A stretch of 64,000 nt of DNA. It comes from Gammaproteobacteria bacterium. GTDB lineage: Bacteria; Pseudomonadota; Gammaproteobacteria; Coxiellales; Coxiellaceae. Positions within the stretch are counted from its first letter, which is position 1. The number at the start of each line of letters is the position of its first letter. Under the pieces are notes generated by a model. It was given only the letters and a program-made list of their open reading frames with translations, searched no databases and was not told where the DNA came from. This document shows positions 35,369 through 44,549 of the stretch, in pieces. The translations under genes were made by a program, and so were the position numbers. The DNA lies in the NCBI GenBank assembly GCA_023266215.1, contig JAHFRQ010000001.1:62001-126000 (forward strand), in the 5' to 3' direction.

Positions 35369-36660
35369 TATCGGACAACAGCAAAATGGCTAAATGAAAT
35401 CGGTTTTTGATGGGTAGAATCCTTGAACTCTTTTCCTGTTGCTTTCATTATTCGACCAAAGGTATTTGAAGTAGATTGCCAGAAAGTAGTTGTATTGCGG
35501 TGTGACCTTAATAAATCCCCAAAATCACGCTCAGACTGCCCAACTGTAACCGCTAGTAAATCAGCAACAGTCTCAGGAATTTTACCCTCAATTATTTTCG
35601 CCGTCTCACTTAAAATCAAACGAGCTTTAGCCATTTTAGAAGTTTGCGCTTCGCGGAATAAACTCGTTGCACCGCTGTTATATAATGTAATCGCTGCTGT
35701 AACGGTTGCTAATAAAAATGTCTTAACCTCAGCAGTCACCACAAGATCAGTTAATGCATTAATATTTTTAGTTAAATCACTCGCCAATTTATTGACGGTC
35801 GCCACTTGCAAATCACGTGCTGCAACTTCTCTTGGCTTGGTAGTAATGTGAATTTTGCTAGCGCTAAAAAATGCGGTGATAGCAGCAAAAATTGGCCACG
35901 CTGTCATAAAAACAGGGATGTTAACCGTTTCACGCATGCCATCAAATTTGAATGTTTCTTGCATGAAGGCACCATTGCCGAGATAAATAAACGCACAAAC
36001 TGATTGCAATACTTTTGGAACCAACAGTAAAGCCGCTCCGATATTAAGACCCGGTACCATTAAGCATGCGCAAAACGCTGCGGTGATGGAAGCTGCAACT
36101 AAACAAGTTACAACCAACATCGCTCTTCGCATCCAAATGCGTTTCTTTGAGATTTTGTATTCTAATTCTCCTGCTTCAATAATTAGCTGGGACAAAGTAT
36201 CAGCAGGTTGTTTTTTTTGAGTGTCGACGGAAGATTCCGCTGAATTTAAAGAGAGCAAATTTTTGTTTTCTTCAGAATCAACTGGAGATACTGATGCACT
36301 CGCAACTGCTGGCGAGCCAAACACTTTAAAAAGATTTGTAACCTGAAGCTCAAGAATACGAATATCGTTATCACACATCCTATTGTTTCTTAGCATTCCC
36401 TTCCAAGAATATTCTATTTCTTTAATATAAGTACTTAACGCATCCAGTAAAAACTCTAATTTTTTCTGATCATCGCATAATAATTTTTCTTCGTCTGTTA
36501 ATGCTACCTTGGGATCCATGCTAATATTTTTTGTTTTCGCACTTAAAGCACCGATCTGGAATTTAATATTATCAATGCCGATTTTTAATCTTAGATGTAA
36601 ATCTTCTAATTTTTTTTGATTTTCTTTATTCGAAGCTTTTAATTTCACTGTTGCATTCAT
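35368..36660 (-). CDS. Coiled-coil/transmembrane protein of unknown function (paralogue 2)
   Basis: A 430-residue paralogue of the 33884 gene. It has an N-terminal heptad-rich region (residues 5-115), then a Ser/Ala-rich linker (115-155) that is absent from its relative. A membrane hairpin lies at about 181-201 and 206-226 with MVPGLN between, with a third hydrophobic segment near 248-268. The REVAARDLQ C-terminal domain starts at 277. No signal peptide or catalytic motif is visible. Its stop codon overlaps the right arm of the palindromic element. The pair may come from an old tandem duplication. Confidence 0.72.
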   Translation of the reverse strand: MNATVKLKASNKENQKKLEDLHLRLKIGIDNIKFQIGALSAKTKNISMDPKVALTDEEKLLCDDQKKLEFLLDALSTYIKEIEYSWKGMLRNNRMCDNDIRILELQVTNLFKVFGSPAVASASVSPVDSEENKNLLSLNSAESSVDTQKKQPADTLSQLIIEAGELEYKISKKRIWMRRAMLVVTCLVAASITAAFCACLMVPGLNIGAALLLVPKVLQSVCAFIYLGNGAFMQETFKFDGMRETVNIPVFMTAWPIFAAITAFFSASKIHITTKPREVAARDLQVATVNKLASDLTKNINALTDLVVTAEVKTFLLATVTAAITLYNSGATSLFREAQTSKMAKARLILSETAKIIEGKIPETVADLLAVTVGQSERDFGDLLRSHRNTTTFWQSTSNTFGRIMKATGKEFKDSTHQKPISFSHFAVVR

Positions 36661-36765
36661 ATTGACTTGACCTCGTTGTATTTTTAGGGGCTAAAAAATT
36701 TTACTATAGTATTCCAAAATTTCATAATGTAACAAATATGCGTCATCGCGCATTACCTTTTTTTG

Positions 36766-38187
36766 CTATTCCTTCTTTTTAGGAATGTACAAATCTGTCA
36801 CCGTGCCTTCAAACACTTCCGCTGCCATCATGATGGATTCTGATAGCGTTGGATGCGGGTGAATCGTTAGTGCTAGATCTTCTACATCACAGCCCATTTC
36901 AATGGCGAGCGCCACTTCGCCAATTAGTTCACCTGCATTCACACCGACAATGCCAGCACCAATCACGCGATGTTTTTCATCAAAGATTAATTTGGTAAAG
37001 CCCTCGGTACGATCAACTGATAAAGCGCGACCCGATGCCATCCAGGGAAATACCGCTTTTTCAAACTTAATATTTTTTTCTTTCAGTTGATTTTCTGTCA
37101 TGCCAACCCATGCAATTTCAGGATCAGTATAAGCCACTGACGGAATGCATTTTGCATCAAAATAATGTTTTTTGCCGGCAATCACTTCCGCTGCCAAGCG
37201 ACCTTCAGCAGATGCTTTATGCGCCAACATGGGATTACCTGCGATATCACCAATGGCATAAATGCCCGCGACATTCGTTTTCATTTGATTATCAACGGTA
37301 ATAAATCCACGATCATCAACTTTAACACCCGCTTTTTCGGCATCAATTAATTTTCCGTGCGGTTTTCTGCCAACTGCCACTAAAATTTGATCAAAACGCT
37401 TTGGATTTTCAGAAGGCAGATTATCGCCTTCAAAGCTCACCCATAAGCCGTCTTTTTTTGCTTCAACTTTAGTGACGCGTGTTTTTAACATGATTTTTTC
37501 ATAGCGTTTTTCTAAGCGTTTTGACAATGGTGTCACCACATCGCGATCGGCGCCAGGAATTAATTGATCCATCATTTCAACAATAGAAATTTTAGCGCCC
37601 AGTGTGCTATAAACAGTTGCCATTTCTAGACCAATAATACCACCGCCTAAAATTAATAATTCACCATCTGTTTTTGCTAATTCCAATGCGCTAGTTGAAT
37701 CCAACACGCGAGGATCTTCTGGAATAAAAGGCAATTTAACAGGCGAAGAACCCGCTGCAATAATGCAATTTTCAAACGCAAGAATAGTTTTTTTTCCGTC
37801 TTTTTCAACTTCTAATTCTTTCGGAGAAATAAATTTTCCATAACCCGTGACAATTTGCACGCCGCGCTGTTTTGCCATCATGGCTAAACCACCGGTTAAT
37901 TTTTTAATAATGCCGTTTTTAAAATCACGGATTTTATTAATATCAAAAACAGGTTTTCCAAAAGTCACGCCGTGCGCTGCAATATCTGCCGCTTCATCGG
38001 TTACTTTGGCAACATGCAACAAAGCTTTGGATGGAATGCAACCGACATTAAGACAAACGCCACCAATCACATTAAATTTTTCCACCAAAATCACTTTTTT
38101 GCCCAAATCGGCAGCGCGAAATGCAGCAGAATATCCACCCGGACCACTACCTAAAACCACGACTTCTGTTTGTAATTTGTCTGACAT
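36766..38187 (-). CDS. lpdA: Dihydrolipoyl dehydrogenase (E3 of pyruvate dehydrogenase)
   Basis: A 473-residue flavoprotein disulfide reductase. FAD binding GSGPGG at 13-18, the redox-active disulfide in VCLNVGCIPSK (Cys45/Cys50), a second Rossmann motif GGGIIGLE, and the C-terminal HPHPTLSE with the catalytic His-Glu pair are all present. It reoxidises the lipoyl groups of AceF. Normally it lies directly behind aceF, but here a two-gene toxin-antitoxin module is inserted between them, 21 bases upstream. Confidence 0.96.
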   Translation of the reverse strand: MSDKLQTEVVVLGSGPGGYSAAFRAADLGKKVILVEKFNVIGGVCLNVGCIPSKALLHVAKVTDEAADIAAHGVTFGKPVFDINKIRDFKNGIIKKLTGGLAMMAKQRGVQIVTGYGKFISPKELEVEKDGKKTILAFENCIIAAGSSPVKLPFIPEDPRVLDSTSALELAKTDGELLILGGGIIGLEMATVYSTLGAKISIVEMMDQLIPGADRDVVTPLSKRLEKRYEKIMLKTRVTKVEAKKDGLWVSFEGDNLPSENPKRFDQILVAVGRKPHGKLIDAEKAGVKVDDRGFITVDNQMKTNVAGIYAIGDIAGNPMLAHKASAEGRLAAEVIAGKKHYFDAKCIPSVAYTDPEIAWVGMTENQLKEKNIKFEKAVFPWMASGRALSVDRTEGFTKLIFDEKHRVIGAGIVGVNAGELIGEVALAIEMGCDVEDLALTIHPHPTLSESIMMAAEVFEGTVTDLYIPKKKE

Positions 38188-38208
38188 AATTTTCTCTCTC
38201 TTTAAAAC

Positions 38209-38616
38209 TCAAGCTTTTAAAATTGCTTGAATAAATTGCTCAAAATCACCCAAATGTTTTTCAATCACACTTACCACAATATTCATATCTAATTTTGTAT
38301 ATTCATGCACAGCCACATTTCGAAAACCCACCATATTAATCATTTTGTCTTGAACTGCTTTAGAAATAATATTGGCCTCATGTAGCGTAAGAAATAAATC
38401 TTTATATTCTTTTGGTACACTTAAATTTTTCTTTCTAACCACGTGCGATGCAAGATCAGTTGCCGCTTGAATGGCACGTTGTAAATTTAAAATAATCGCA
38501 TCTTGTCTTGTATAATCTTTTAAAAAATTTCCTTTTGAAGCAAGATAGTCTTCATGAACACGCAAAACGCATCGTGAAATAGTTTCAGATTTATTAATAA
38601 TAATATTATCTTCCAT
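38209..38616 (-). CDS. hepT: HepT-like HEPN toxin (DUF86)
   Basis: A 135-residue all-helical HEPN protein. The active-site motif R-x4-H-x-Y is intact (RNVAVHEY near residues 98-105); in described systems this motif cleaves RNA and its tyrosine is the target of AMPylation by MntA. Its start overlaps the end of mntA by 11 bases. The gene sits in the same direction inside the pyruvate dehydrogenase operon, 21 bases before lpdA. Confidence 0.88.
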   Translation of the reverse strand: MEDNIIINKSETISRCVLRVHEDYLASKGNFLKDYTRQDAIILNLQRAIQAATDLASHVVRKKNLSVPKEYKDLFLTLHEANIISKAVQDKMINMVGFRNVAVHEYTKLDMNIVVSVIEKHLGDFEQFIQAILKA

Positions 38617-39040
38617 GACTTATTCCCTTTAATCTAAATCGATTCGAAATCATTTTTGAATAGTTTTCCAATATTTCGCGTCTATCATCATTGAATTGCA
38701 AATACATGGTATAAACACGATACAAATATTCGTCAAAATCACCGTCTTGAAAAATAATCTTTCCAGTTGATACTATTTCAAAACGAAAAACGGTATCGAT
38801 TTTTTTTAGATCAATCAAATCAACTGATTTAACATGCATTAATCTATCTAATTCTTGAGAAATATTAAACGATAATTCAAATGGATCAATATCATCATCT
38901 GAAATAAACGCCAAATCAATATCACTTTTTTCAGTTGCATGTCCCGATGCGTAACTACCGTACAAAATTAACAAGCGCAATTTCATTTTGCTTTGCAAAA
39001 AAGAAATTATTTTTTGTATTTCGTTATTATTTAATTCCAT
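38606..39040 (-). CDS. mntA: MntA-like nucleotidyltransferase antitoxin
   Basis: A 144-residue minimal nucleotidyltransferase. It shows G-S-x10-D-x-D exactly (GSYASGHATEKSDIDL near residues 27-42). In the known MntA-HepT pair this enzyme transfers AMP residues to the HepT tyrosine and silences it. The start codon is inside the last 10 bases of aceF, so translation is coupled to the E2 subunit of a housekeeping enzyme. No separate promoter is evident. Confidence 0.88.
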   Translation of the reverse strand: MELNNNEIQKIISFLQSKMKLRLLILYGSYASGHATEKSDIDLAFISDDDIDPFELSFNISQELDRLMHVKSVDLIDLKKIDTVFRFEIVSTGKIIFQDGDFDEYLYRVYTMYLQFNDDRREILENYSKMISNRFRLKGISHGR

Positions 39041-40320
39041 ACTGTTTTATCTGCTAAACACTGTGATAAATAAACAATAAATCTTGCGCCATCAGCACCA
39101 TCGATCACGCGATGATCATACGACAACGATAATGGCAACATTAAGCGCGGCGCTAAATTTCCATCTGCTTGATAGACAGGCTTTAATTGCGATTTGGATA
39201 ATCCCAATATAGAAACTTCCGGCGCATTAATAATCGGCGTAAATCCCGATCCGCCAATGCCGCCCAAGCTTGAAATGGTAAAACAGCCGCCTTGCATGTC
39301 TTTCATTGATAAACCTACAGTTCGCGCTTTTTCGCTGATTTCGCCCAATTCTTTCGCCAAATCAAAAATGTTTTTTTGATCCACATCGCGAATCACAGGC
39401 ACGACCAAACCGTTGGGTGTATCAACCGCAACGCCGATGTGAAAATATTGTTTTAAAATTAAATTTTCACCCGCTGAATCCAGTGATGAATTAAAAATAG
39501 GAAATTGCTTTAAAGCGGCAACTACGGCTTTCATAATAAAAACAATCGGCGTTAATTTTACACCCATTGTTTTTGCTTTATCCGCATTTGATTTTCTAAA
39601 GCTTTCTAAATCAGTGATATCGGCATCATTAAATTGTGTAATGTGCGGAATAGAAATCCAATTGCGATGTAAATTCGCGCCGGAGAATTTTTTAATTTTG
39701 CTTAACGCTTGTATGTCAGTTTTACCAAATTTAGAAAAGTCAATTTGAGGTTGCGCCGCGATTTGAACGCCCCCGCTTAAATATTTTTTAATATCTTCTT
39801 TGGTAATGCGATTTTTTTCGCCCGTGCCTTTAATTCTACTTAAATCAATATCCAATTCGCGTGCGATGCGGCGAATGGAGGGGCTGGCGTGGAGATTTTT
39901 ATCCCCTTCGCTAGCGCTCGGGTTCTGAACGGATTGAGGTGCGCTCGGGTTCTGAACGGATTGAGGTGCGCTCGGGTTCTGAACGGATTGAGGTGCGCTC
40001 GGGTTCTGAACGGATTGAGGTGCGCTCGGCTGCAAGCTTGACTTTAAAGCTTCCTCTCCTGCGAGGTGAGGATCTGAATGTGCAGTTTTAACAACACAAA
40101 TCACATCGCCTTCAGAAATTTTATCGCCTATTTTAACTAATACAGATTCAACCACGCCGGCATCGGTTGAAGGAATATCCATGCTGGCTTTATCGCCTTC
40201 TAGCGTGACAATCGCCTCATCAACAGCGATGGTTTGACCTGGCTTAATTAAAACCGCGATCACATCGACTTTATTGGCGCCGCCAATGTCGGGGACTACT
40301 ATTTTTTTACTCTGAGACAC
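39031..40320 (-). CDS. aceF: Dihydrolipoyllysine acetyltransferase (E2 of pyruvate dehydrogenase)
   Basis: A single N-terminal lipoyl domain carries the lipoylated lysine at GDKAS (Lys44). A linker with four exact PSAPQSVQN repeats follows, then the peripheral subunit-binding domain (SPSIRRIARELDID) and the catalytic domain ending in SLSYDHRVIDGADG with the His-Asp acyltransfer site. E. coli AceF has three lipoyl domains and 630 residues; this one has a single domain and 429. The repeat linker, encoded by a 27-base tandem repeat, replaces the usual Ala/Pro linkers. It is followed by the overlapping mntA. Confidence 0.95.
   Translation of the reverse strand: MSQSKKIVVPDIGGANKVDVIAVLIKPGQTIAVDEAIVTLEGDKASMDIPSTDAGVVESVLVKIGDKISEGDVICVVKTAHSDPHLAGEEALKSSLQPSAPQSVQNPSAPQSVQNPSAPQSVQNPSAPQSVQNPSASEGDKNLHASPSIRRIARELDIDLSRIKGTGEKNRITKEDIKKYLSGGVQIAAQPQIDFSKFGKTDIQALSKIKKFSGANLHRNWISIPHITQFNDADITDLESFRKSNADKAKTMGVKLTPIVFIMKAVVAALKQFPIFNSSLDSAGENLILKQYFHIGVAVDTPNGLVVPVIRDVDQKNIFDLAKELGEISEKARTVGLSMKDMQGGCFTISSLGGIGGSGFTPIINAPEVSILGLSKSQLKPVYQADGNLAPRLMLPLSLSYDHRVIDGADGARFIVYLSQCLADKTVWN
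39916..40023. repeat. Four exact 27-base tandem repeats in the aceF linker
   Basis: Four identical 27-base units run head to tail, each encoding PSAPQSVQN in aceF, with a partial fifth unit at the right edge. Perfect identity suggests recent expansion and probable length variation between strains, without a frame change. Confidence 0.95.
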
Positions 40321-40334
40321 TGGTGTGCTCCTGT

Positions 40335-43007
40335 CTAAACGATTGTTGGATCCGGACGTTCAATATCAATATTTAATGTATCGCGCGCGGCGATTAATTT
40401 CTCTTTTGAAAAATCACCCGCTTCCATTAATGCATATAACGCCGTGTAGGCAATCATATTTGCATTGACTTCAAAAAAATCGCGCAGTGCTTTTCGCGTG
40501 TCACTGCGACCAAAACCATCTGTTCCTAATACATAATATTTTGCATGAACGGCGGGCGCTATTTGATTCGCATTTAATTTAATATAATCGGTTGCTGCAA
40601 TCACAGGGCCTGATTTATTTTCTAAACATGTTTCAACATAATTTTTTTTCTGCGTGTTGTGCAAGCGATTATCGCGCGCGATCATATCTATTTCTTTTCG
40701 CAATTCATTAAAGCTGGTGACACTCCAGATATTCGCGCCAATATTAAATTCTTTTTCTAATATATCAGCTGCTTTAATCACTTCATTTAAAATAGCGCCA
40801 GAACCCAATAGCTGCACTGTTGCTGTTTGATTCTTTTGGTTCTCACGAAATAAATACATGCCTTTTAAAATACCTGACTCAACACCTGTTGGCATCGCAG
40901 GATGATGGTAATTTTCATTCATGGCGGTTAAATAATAAAAAACATCTTCTTGTTTTTCGAACATGCGTTTTAAGCCATCTTGAACAATCACAGCCCATTC
41001 ATATGAAAAAGTCGGGTCGTATGAAATGCAATTTGGCACCATACCAAACATTAATAAATTATGGCCGTCTTGATGTTGCAATCCTTCACCTGCCAATGTC
41101 GTGCGACCTGCCGTTGCGCCAATGATAAATCCGCGCGAGCGCATGTCAGCGCAAGCCCAGACTAAATCACCCACGCGTTGAAAACCAAACATGGAGTAAT
41201 AAATATAAAACGGAATCATCGGCACTTTATTGGTTGCGTAAGACGTCGCCGCTGCAATCCACGCTGACATCGCGCCGGGTTCTGAAAGACCTGCTTGCAA
41301 TAACTGCCCCTTGGCATCTTCACGATAATACATCAGTTGTTTTTTATCTTCAGGAACATAATGCTGACCACTTGGCGCATAAATACCAATTTGACGAAAC
41401 AACCCTTCCATCCCGAATGTACGTGATTCATCAGCTACAATCGGCACAACACGCTCTTTGATATTAGAATCTTTGAGCAATACACCCAAGATTCTTACAA
41501 ACGCCATCGTGCTTGAAATATCGCGATCGCCTGAGCCATCTAGTAAACTTTGAAATTCGGATAGCGGCGGAATAATTAATTTTTCAGAGTCATGATGACG
41601 AAATGGAAGCGGGCCACCTAATTTTTGGCGCTGATTTTTTAAGAACTTCATTTCTGCTGATTGTGCATCGGGGATGCAAAACTTTAAATTATCTAAATCA
41701 GCATCTGATAATTCTAATCCAAAGCGTTCACGAAAATAAACCAATGATTCATGCGGCATTTTTTTAGTTTGATGAGAAATATTTAAGGCTTCACCGCTTT
41801 TTCCCATGCCAAAGCCTTTGACGGTTTTAGCTAAAATAACGGTTGGTTGGCCTTCGTGCGCCACTGCAGCAGCATAAGCAGCATAAACTTTTTGTGGATC
41901 ATGGCCGCCATCTAATAATACTGTTTTTAATTCGTCATCTGAAAGATCAGACACCAGCGATAATAACTCAGGATATTTTCCAAAAAAGTTTTCGCGAAAA
42001 TACGCGCCGTCGCTACCTGATAATTTTTGATATTCACCATCGACTAATTCGCCCATGCGCTTCATCAATAAGCCAGATTTATCTTTTTCAAACAATTTAT
42101 CCCAGCCGGAACCCCAAATGATTTTAATGACATTCCAACCAGCGCCACGAAATACGCCTTCGTATTCTTGAATAATCTGGCCATTACCCCACACTGGGCC
42201 ATCTAATCGTTGTAAATTACAATTAATCACAAAAATTAAGTTATCTAATTTTTCACGACCTGCGATATTTAATGCGCCAAGTGATTCAGGCTCGCCCATT
42301 TCGCCGTCACCACAAAAAACCCAAACATGTCTGTCTGATGTTTTCGCAAGACCGCGAGAATGTAAATATCGCAAAAAGCTCGCTTGGTAAATCCCCATCA
42401 ATGGGCCCAAACCCATCGACACCGTTGGAAATTGCCAAAAATCAGGCATCAACCAAGGATGCGGATACGATCCCACACCTTTTTTGAAAATTTCCTGGCG
42501 AAAATGAGTGAGTTGTTCTTCGGTTAAGCGCCCTTCCATTAATGCCCTGCCGTATAAACCTGGTGAAGAATGCCCCTGAAAATAAATACAATCGCCGTCG
42601 CGTGACCCTGATCGAGCATGGAAAAAATATTGCAGACCGATTTCAAATAAAGTGGCGATCGAGCCGTAACTGGCAATGTGTCCACCCAGCTCAGGTGCGT
42701 CTTTTCCGCCTCTCATCACCATTGCAATGGCATTCCAGCGCATCATGTTCGTTAATTTTTCAACTAAAACAAGCTCAGAGGGCGATGCTTTCTGTTCAGA
42801 AGCACTTGGAATCGTATTAATGTAAGGTGTGTTAATGCTGTTAGAGCCTGATAATCCGCGTTGATTAGCGTAATTTAATATTGAATTCACCAAAAACTGG
42901 GCTCTATCCGTTCCTTCAAACTCCAAAACAGAATCAAGCGCCGCTTTCCATTCTTGCGTTTCAATGGGATCGTTATCGTAACTATTTGATTTTATTGGGT
43001 CAGTCAT
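40335..43007 (-). CDS. aceE: Pyruvate dehydrogenase E1 component (homodimeric type)
   Basis: At 890 residues this is the single-chain E1 of gammaproteobacteria. It binds thiamine diphosphate through GDGEMGEPE at 233-241 and, some 28 residues later, the NCN of VINCNLQRL. The N-terminal DPIETQEW and the QGHSSPG segment are family signatures. It oxidatively decarboxylates pyruvate and acetylates the lipoyl group of AceF, which follows after 14 bases. No pdhR gene is present upstream; the preceding gene is ampE-like. Confidence 0.96.
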   Translation of the reverse strand: MTDPIKSNSYDNDPIETQEWKAALDSVLEFEGTDRAQFLVNSILNYANQRGLSGSNSINTPYINTIPSASEQKASPSELVLVEKLTNMMRWNAIAMVMRGGKDAPELGGHIASYGSIATLFEIGLQYFFHARSGSRDGDCIYFQGHSSPGLYGRALMEGRLTEEQLTHFRQEIFKKGVGSYPHPWLMPDFWQFPTVSMGLGPLMGIYQASFLRYLHSRGLAKTSDRHVWVFCGDGEMGEPESLGALNIAGREKLDNLIFVINCNLQRLDGPVWGNGQIIQEYEGVFRGAGWNVIKIIWGSGWDKLFEKDKSGLLMKRMGELVDGEYQKLSGSDGAYFRENFFGKYPELLSLVSDLSDDELKTVLLDGGHDPQKVYAAYAAAVAHEGQPTVILAKTVKGFGMGKSGEALNISHQTKKMPHESLVYFRERFGLELSDADLDNLKFCIPDAQSAEMKFLKNQRQKLGGPLPFRHHDSEKLIIPPLSEFQSLLDGSGDRDISSTMAFVRILGVLLKDSNIKERVVPIVADESRTFGMEGLFRQIGIYAPSGQHYVPEDKKQLMYYREDAKGQLLQAGLSEPGAMSAWIAAATSYATNKVPMIPFYIYYSMFGFQRVGDLVWACADMRSRGFIIGATAGRTTLAGEGLQHQDGHNLLMFGMVPNCISYDPTFSYEWAVIVQDGLKRMFEKQEDVFYYLTAMNENYHHPAMPTGVESGILKGMYLFRENQKNQTATVQLLGSGAILNEVIKAADILEKEFNIGANIWSVTSFNELRKEIDMIARDNRLHNTQKKNYVETCLENKSGPVIAATDYIKLNANQIAPAVHAKYYVLGTDGFGRSDTRKALRDFFEVNANMIAYTALYALMEAGDFSKEKLIAARDTLNIDIERPDPTIV

Positions 43008-43054
43008 TGCAACTTTTTCTCAACTCTAAAGCGCGACAGGATAGCATGAATAAA

Positions 43055-43798
43055 CTAACCCATCCAGAACCCTAGACTAATTAGTGCCATCACAACTAAC
43101 CAAATAATTAAAGACCGGTCAACCAGGCCAACAGCCTCGAGCGTGTTTGTCACCTCTGGCTGAATCGCAACTTCACCCCACGCGGTCACTAAATGCTGAT
43201 CATTTGAAATACCCTGAAATAAATCTGTCATCCAGCGATCAAACACAGGTGAAAAATGCCCCGCCAATGCATAAGTTAATCCCAACAATCTGACTGGCAC
43301 CCAGTCAAGCACGCCTTGAACCTGTGTGAGCGCAGGTAATATTGTTTTTCTAATGGGCTCATCTGCGCTGCGCGTTTCAAAATGCGCACGCAAACGATCA
43401 ATCACAACATAGATAACCAAACCCACGGGTCCAAAAACAAAATACCAAAATAATATGACAAAAACGCTTTGATATGACTTTAAGAATAACTGTGGCACAT
43501 TAATAGATTGGCGCCATGAAAGCGCATCCAAGCAATACCAAAGTAATATCAAGCTAACAATAAAATAACCAAAGTGACCGAGCCCATGATAAACCATTGT
43601 CAAAACAAGGCTGGCAATAATAATCACGGGCAACGCTAATAACAAAACACCCACCAAACCATGACCGGTTGTAATCGCTGTGATGCGCTTTTGCATCCAA
43701 TGACTATAGTAATCAGCCCAAGAGAGCTGATAATTTGCGCTTGAAAACTTTAAGAACCATTGCACAGCCATACAAAATAATACAACGATAAAAGCCAT
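43055..43798 (-). CDS. ampE: AmpE-like inner membrane protein
   Basis: A 247-residue protein with four to five hydrophobic segments and the conserved LDWVPVRLLGLTYALAGHF, which matches the AmpE/CobD-like family. In enterobacteria AmpE sits by ampD and aceE and was linked to beta-lactamase signalling. Here it again precedes aceE, though ampD is not adjacent. It is slightly shorter than E. coli AmpE (284). Confidence 0.82.
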   Translation of the reverse strand: MAFIVVLFCMAVQWFLKFSSANYQLSWADYYSHWMQKRITAITTGHGLVGVLLLALPVIIIASLVLTMVYHGLGHFGYFIVSLILLWYCLDALSWRQSINVPQLFLKSYQSVFVILFWYFVFGPVGLVIYVVIDRLRAHFETRSADEPIRKTILPALTQVQGVLDWVPVRLLGLTYALAGHFSPVFDRWMTDLFQGISNDQHLVTAWGEVAIQPEVTNTLEAVGLVDRSLIIWLVVMALISLGFWMG

Positions 43799-43856
43799 TG
43801 TCCTCTCCTTAAAATCAACAGGAAATCAGTAGGAAATCAATAGAGAGAATTGTAAC

Positions 43857-44339
43857 TCAATCACCTCGCTCTTGTCTCTGCCATACCACTGATTTTCCTA
43901 AAAGCGGAATAAATATATAACCGCGCACATTGAGAAAATCTCCGTTCTTTGATAATTCCATTTTTGCATGATACACATTGCCATCTCGAGGATCTAAAAT
44001 CATCCCATCTTTACAATTTTGGCCATCCGAGCAAACCATGTTTTCGATGATGGTTAACCCCAAAATGGACTGATTTTTTCGAGATCCGGCACAAGATTGG
44101 CAAATTCCGACCTCTTTTACCCCTTTTGCCTCAAATATTTTAATTATTTTTCCATTATAGAATTGACCCCGTTTTTGGATCAAAATGATCGAGGTTGGCT
44201 CATGGGTTTTTTCATCCTCCGCGATCCAATTTCCAGCCACTGTCAATGAAAAGCAATTTAAAATGGGTGCAAAAAAAAGTAATAAAAATACTATAAATTG
44301 GCTGTTTTTTGAAAATAGACCCGTATTATTTTTCGTCAC
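43857..44339 (-). CDS. DUF2147-type secreted protein
   Basis: A 160-residue protein with an N-terminal signal peptide (hydrophobic FIVFLLLFFAPILNCFSL). The DUF2147 pattern follows: GNWIAEDEKT, GKIIKI, a Cys pair (VGICQSC), a second pair (MVCSDGQNC), GMILDPRDGNVYHAKMEL and RGYIFIPLLGKSVVWQR. The family is periplasmic and uncharacterised. The two Cys pairs may form disulfides. It is transcribed alone, facing the small basic protein gene. Confidence 0.8.
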   Translation of the reverse strand: MTKNNTGLFSKNSQFIVFLLLFFAPILNCFSLTVAGNWIAEDEKTHEPTSIILIQKRGQFYNGKIIKIFEAKGVKEVGICQSCAGSRKNQSILGLTIIENMVCSDGQNCKDGMILDPRDGNVYHAKMELSKNGDFLNVRGYIFIPLLGKSVVWQRQERGD

Positions 44340-44475
44340 AATATGTCCACGCTTAAAAATTAAAATACTTACAAAAATTTAAAAAAACAGTCTAAACAAA
44401 TTCAGGTTTAATTGCATTGAATTAAATTAAATAATCCCAAAAAGTAAAAAAAACGATAAATATTGAACAAAAAAT

Positions 44476-44503
44476 TTGATCTTATTGATTTTTATTGTAA
44501 AAT
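44476..44503 (+). promoter_or_regulatory. Promoter of the H1-like gene
   Basis: TTGATC and TAAAAT with a 16-base spacer in a very AT-rich stretch, giving a transcript start near 44510 and a leader of about 40 bases. The whole 44380-44550 interval holds no other gene. Confidence 0.5.
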
Positions 44504-44549
44504 GATTGTGTTGTCTATGTTTAATTTTAATATTTAGGGAGAAATTAGA

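Noticed and set aside
35222-35410. A 62-residue plus-strand frame over the palindromic element
   Set aside because: It reads through the stems of the cloverleaf and into the antisense of the neighbouring gene; no ribosome site or family pattern.
39916-40023. CRISPR array
   Set aside because: The repeats are head to tail without spacers and lie in frame inside aceF.
42542-42820. Plus-strand frame inside aceE
   Set aside because: Antisense to the E1 signature region; codon pattern follows aceE and not this frame.
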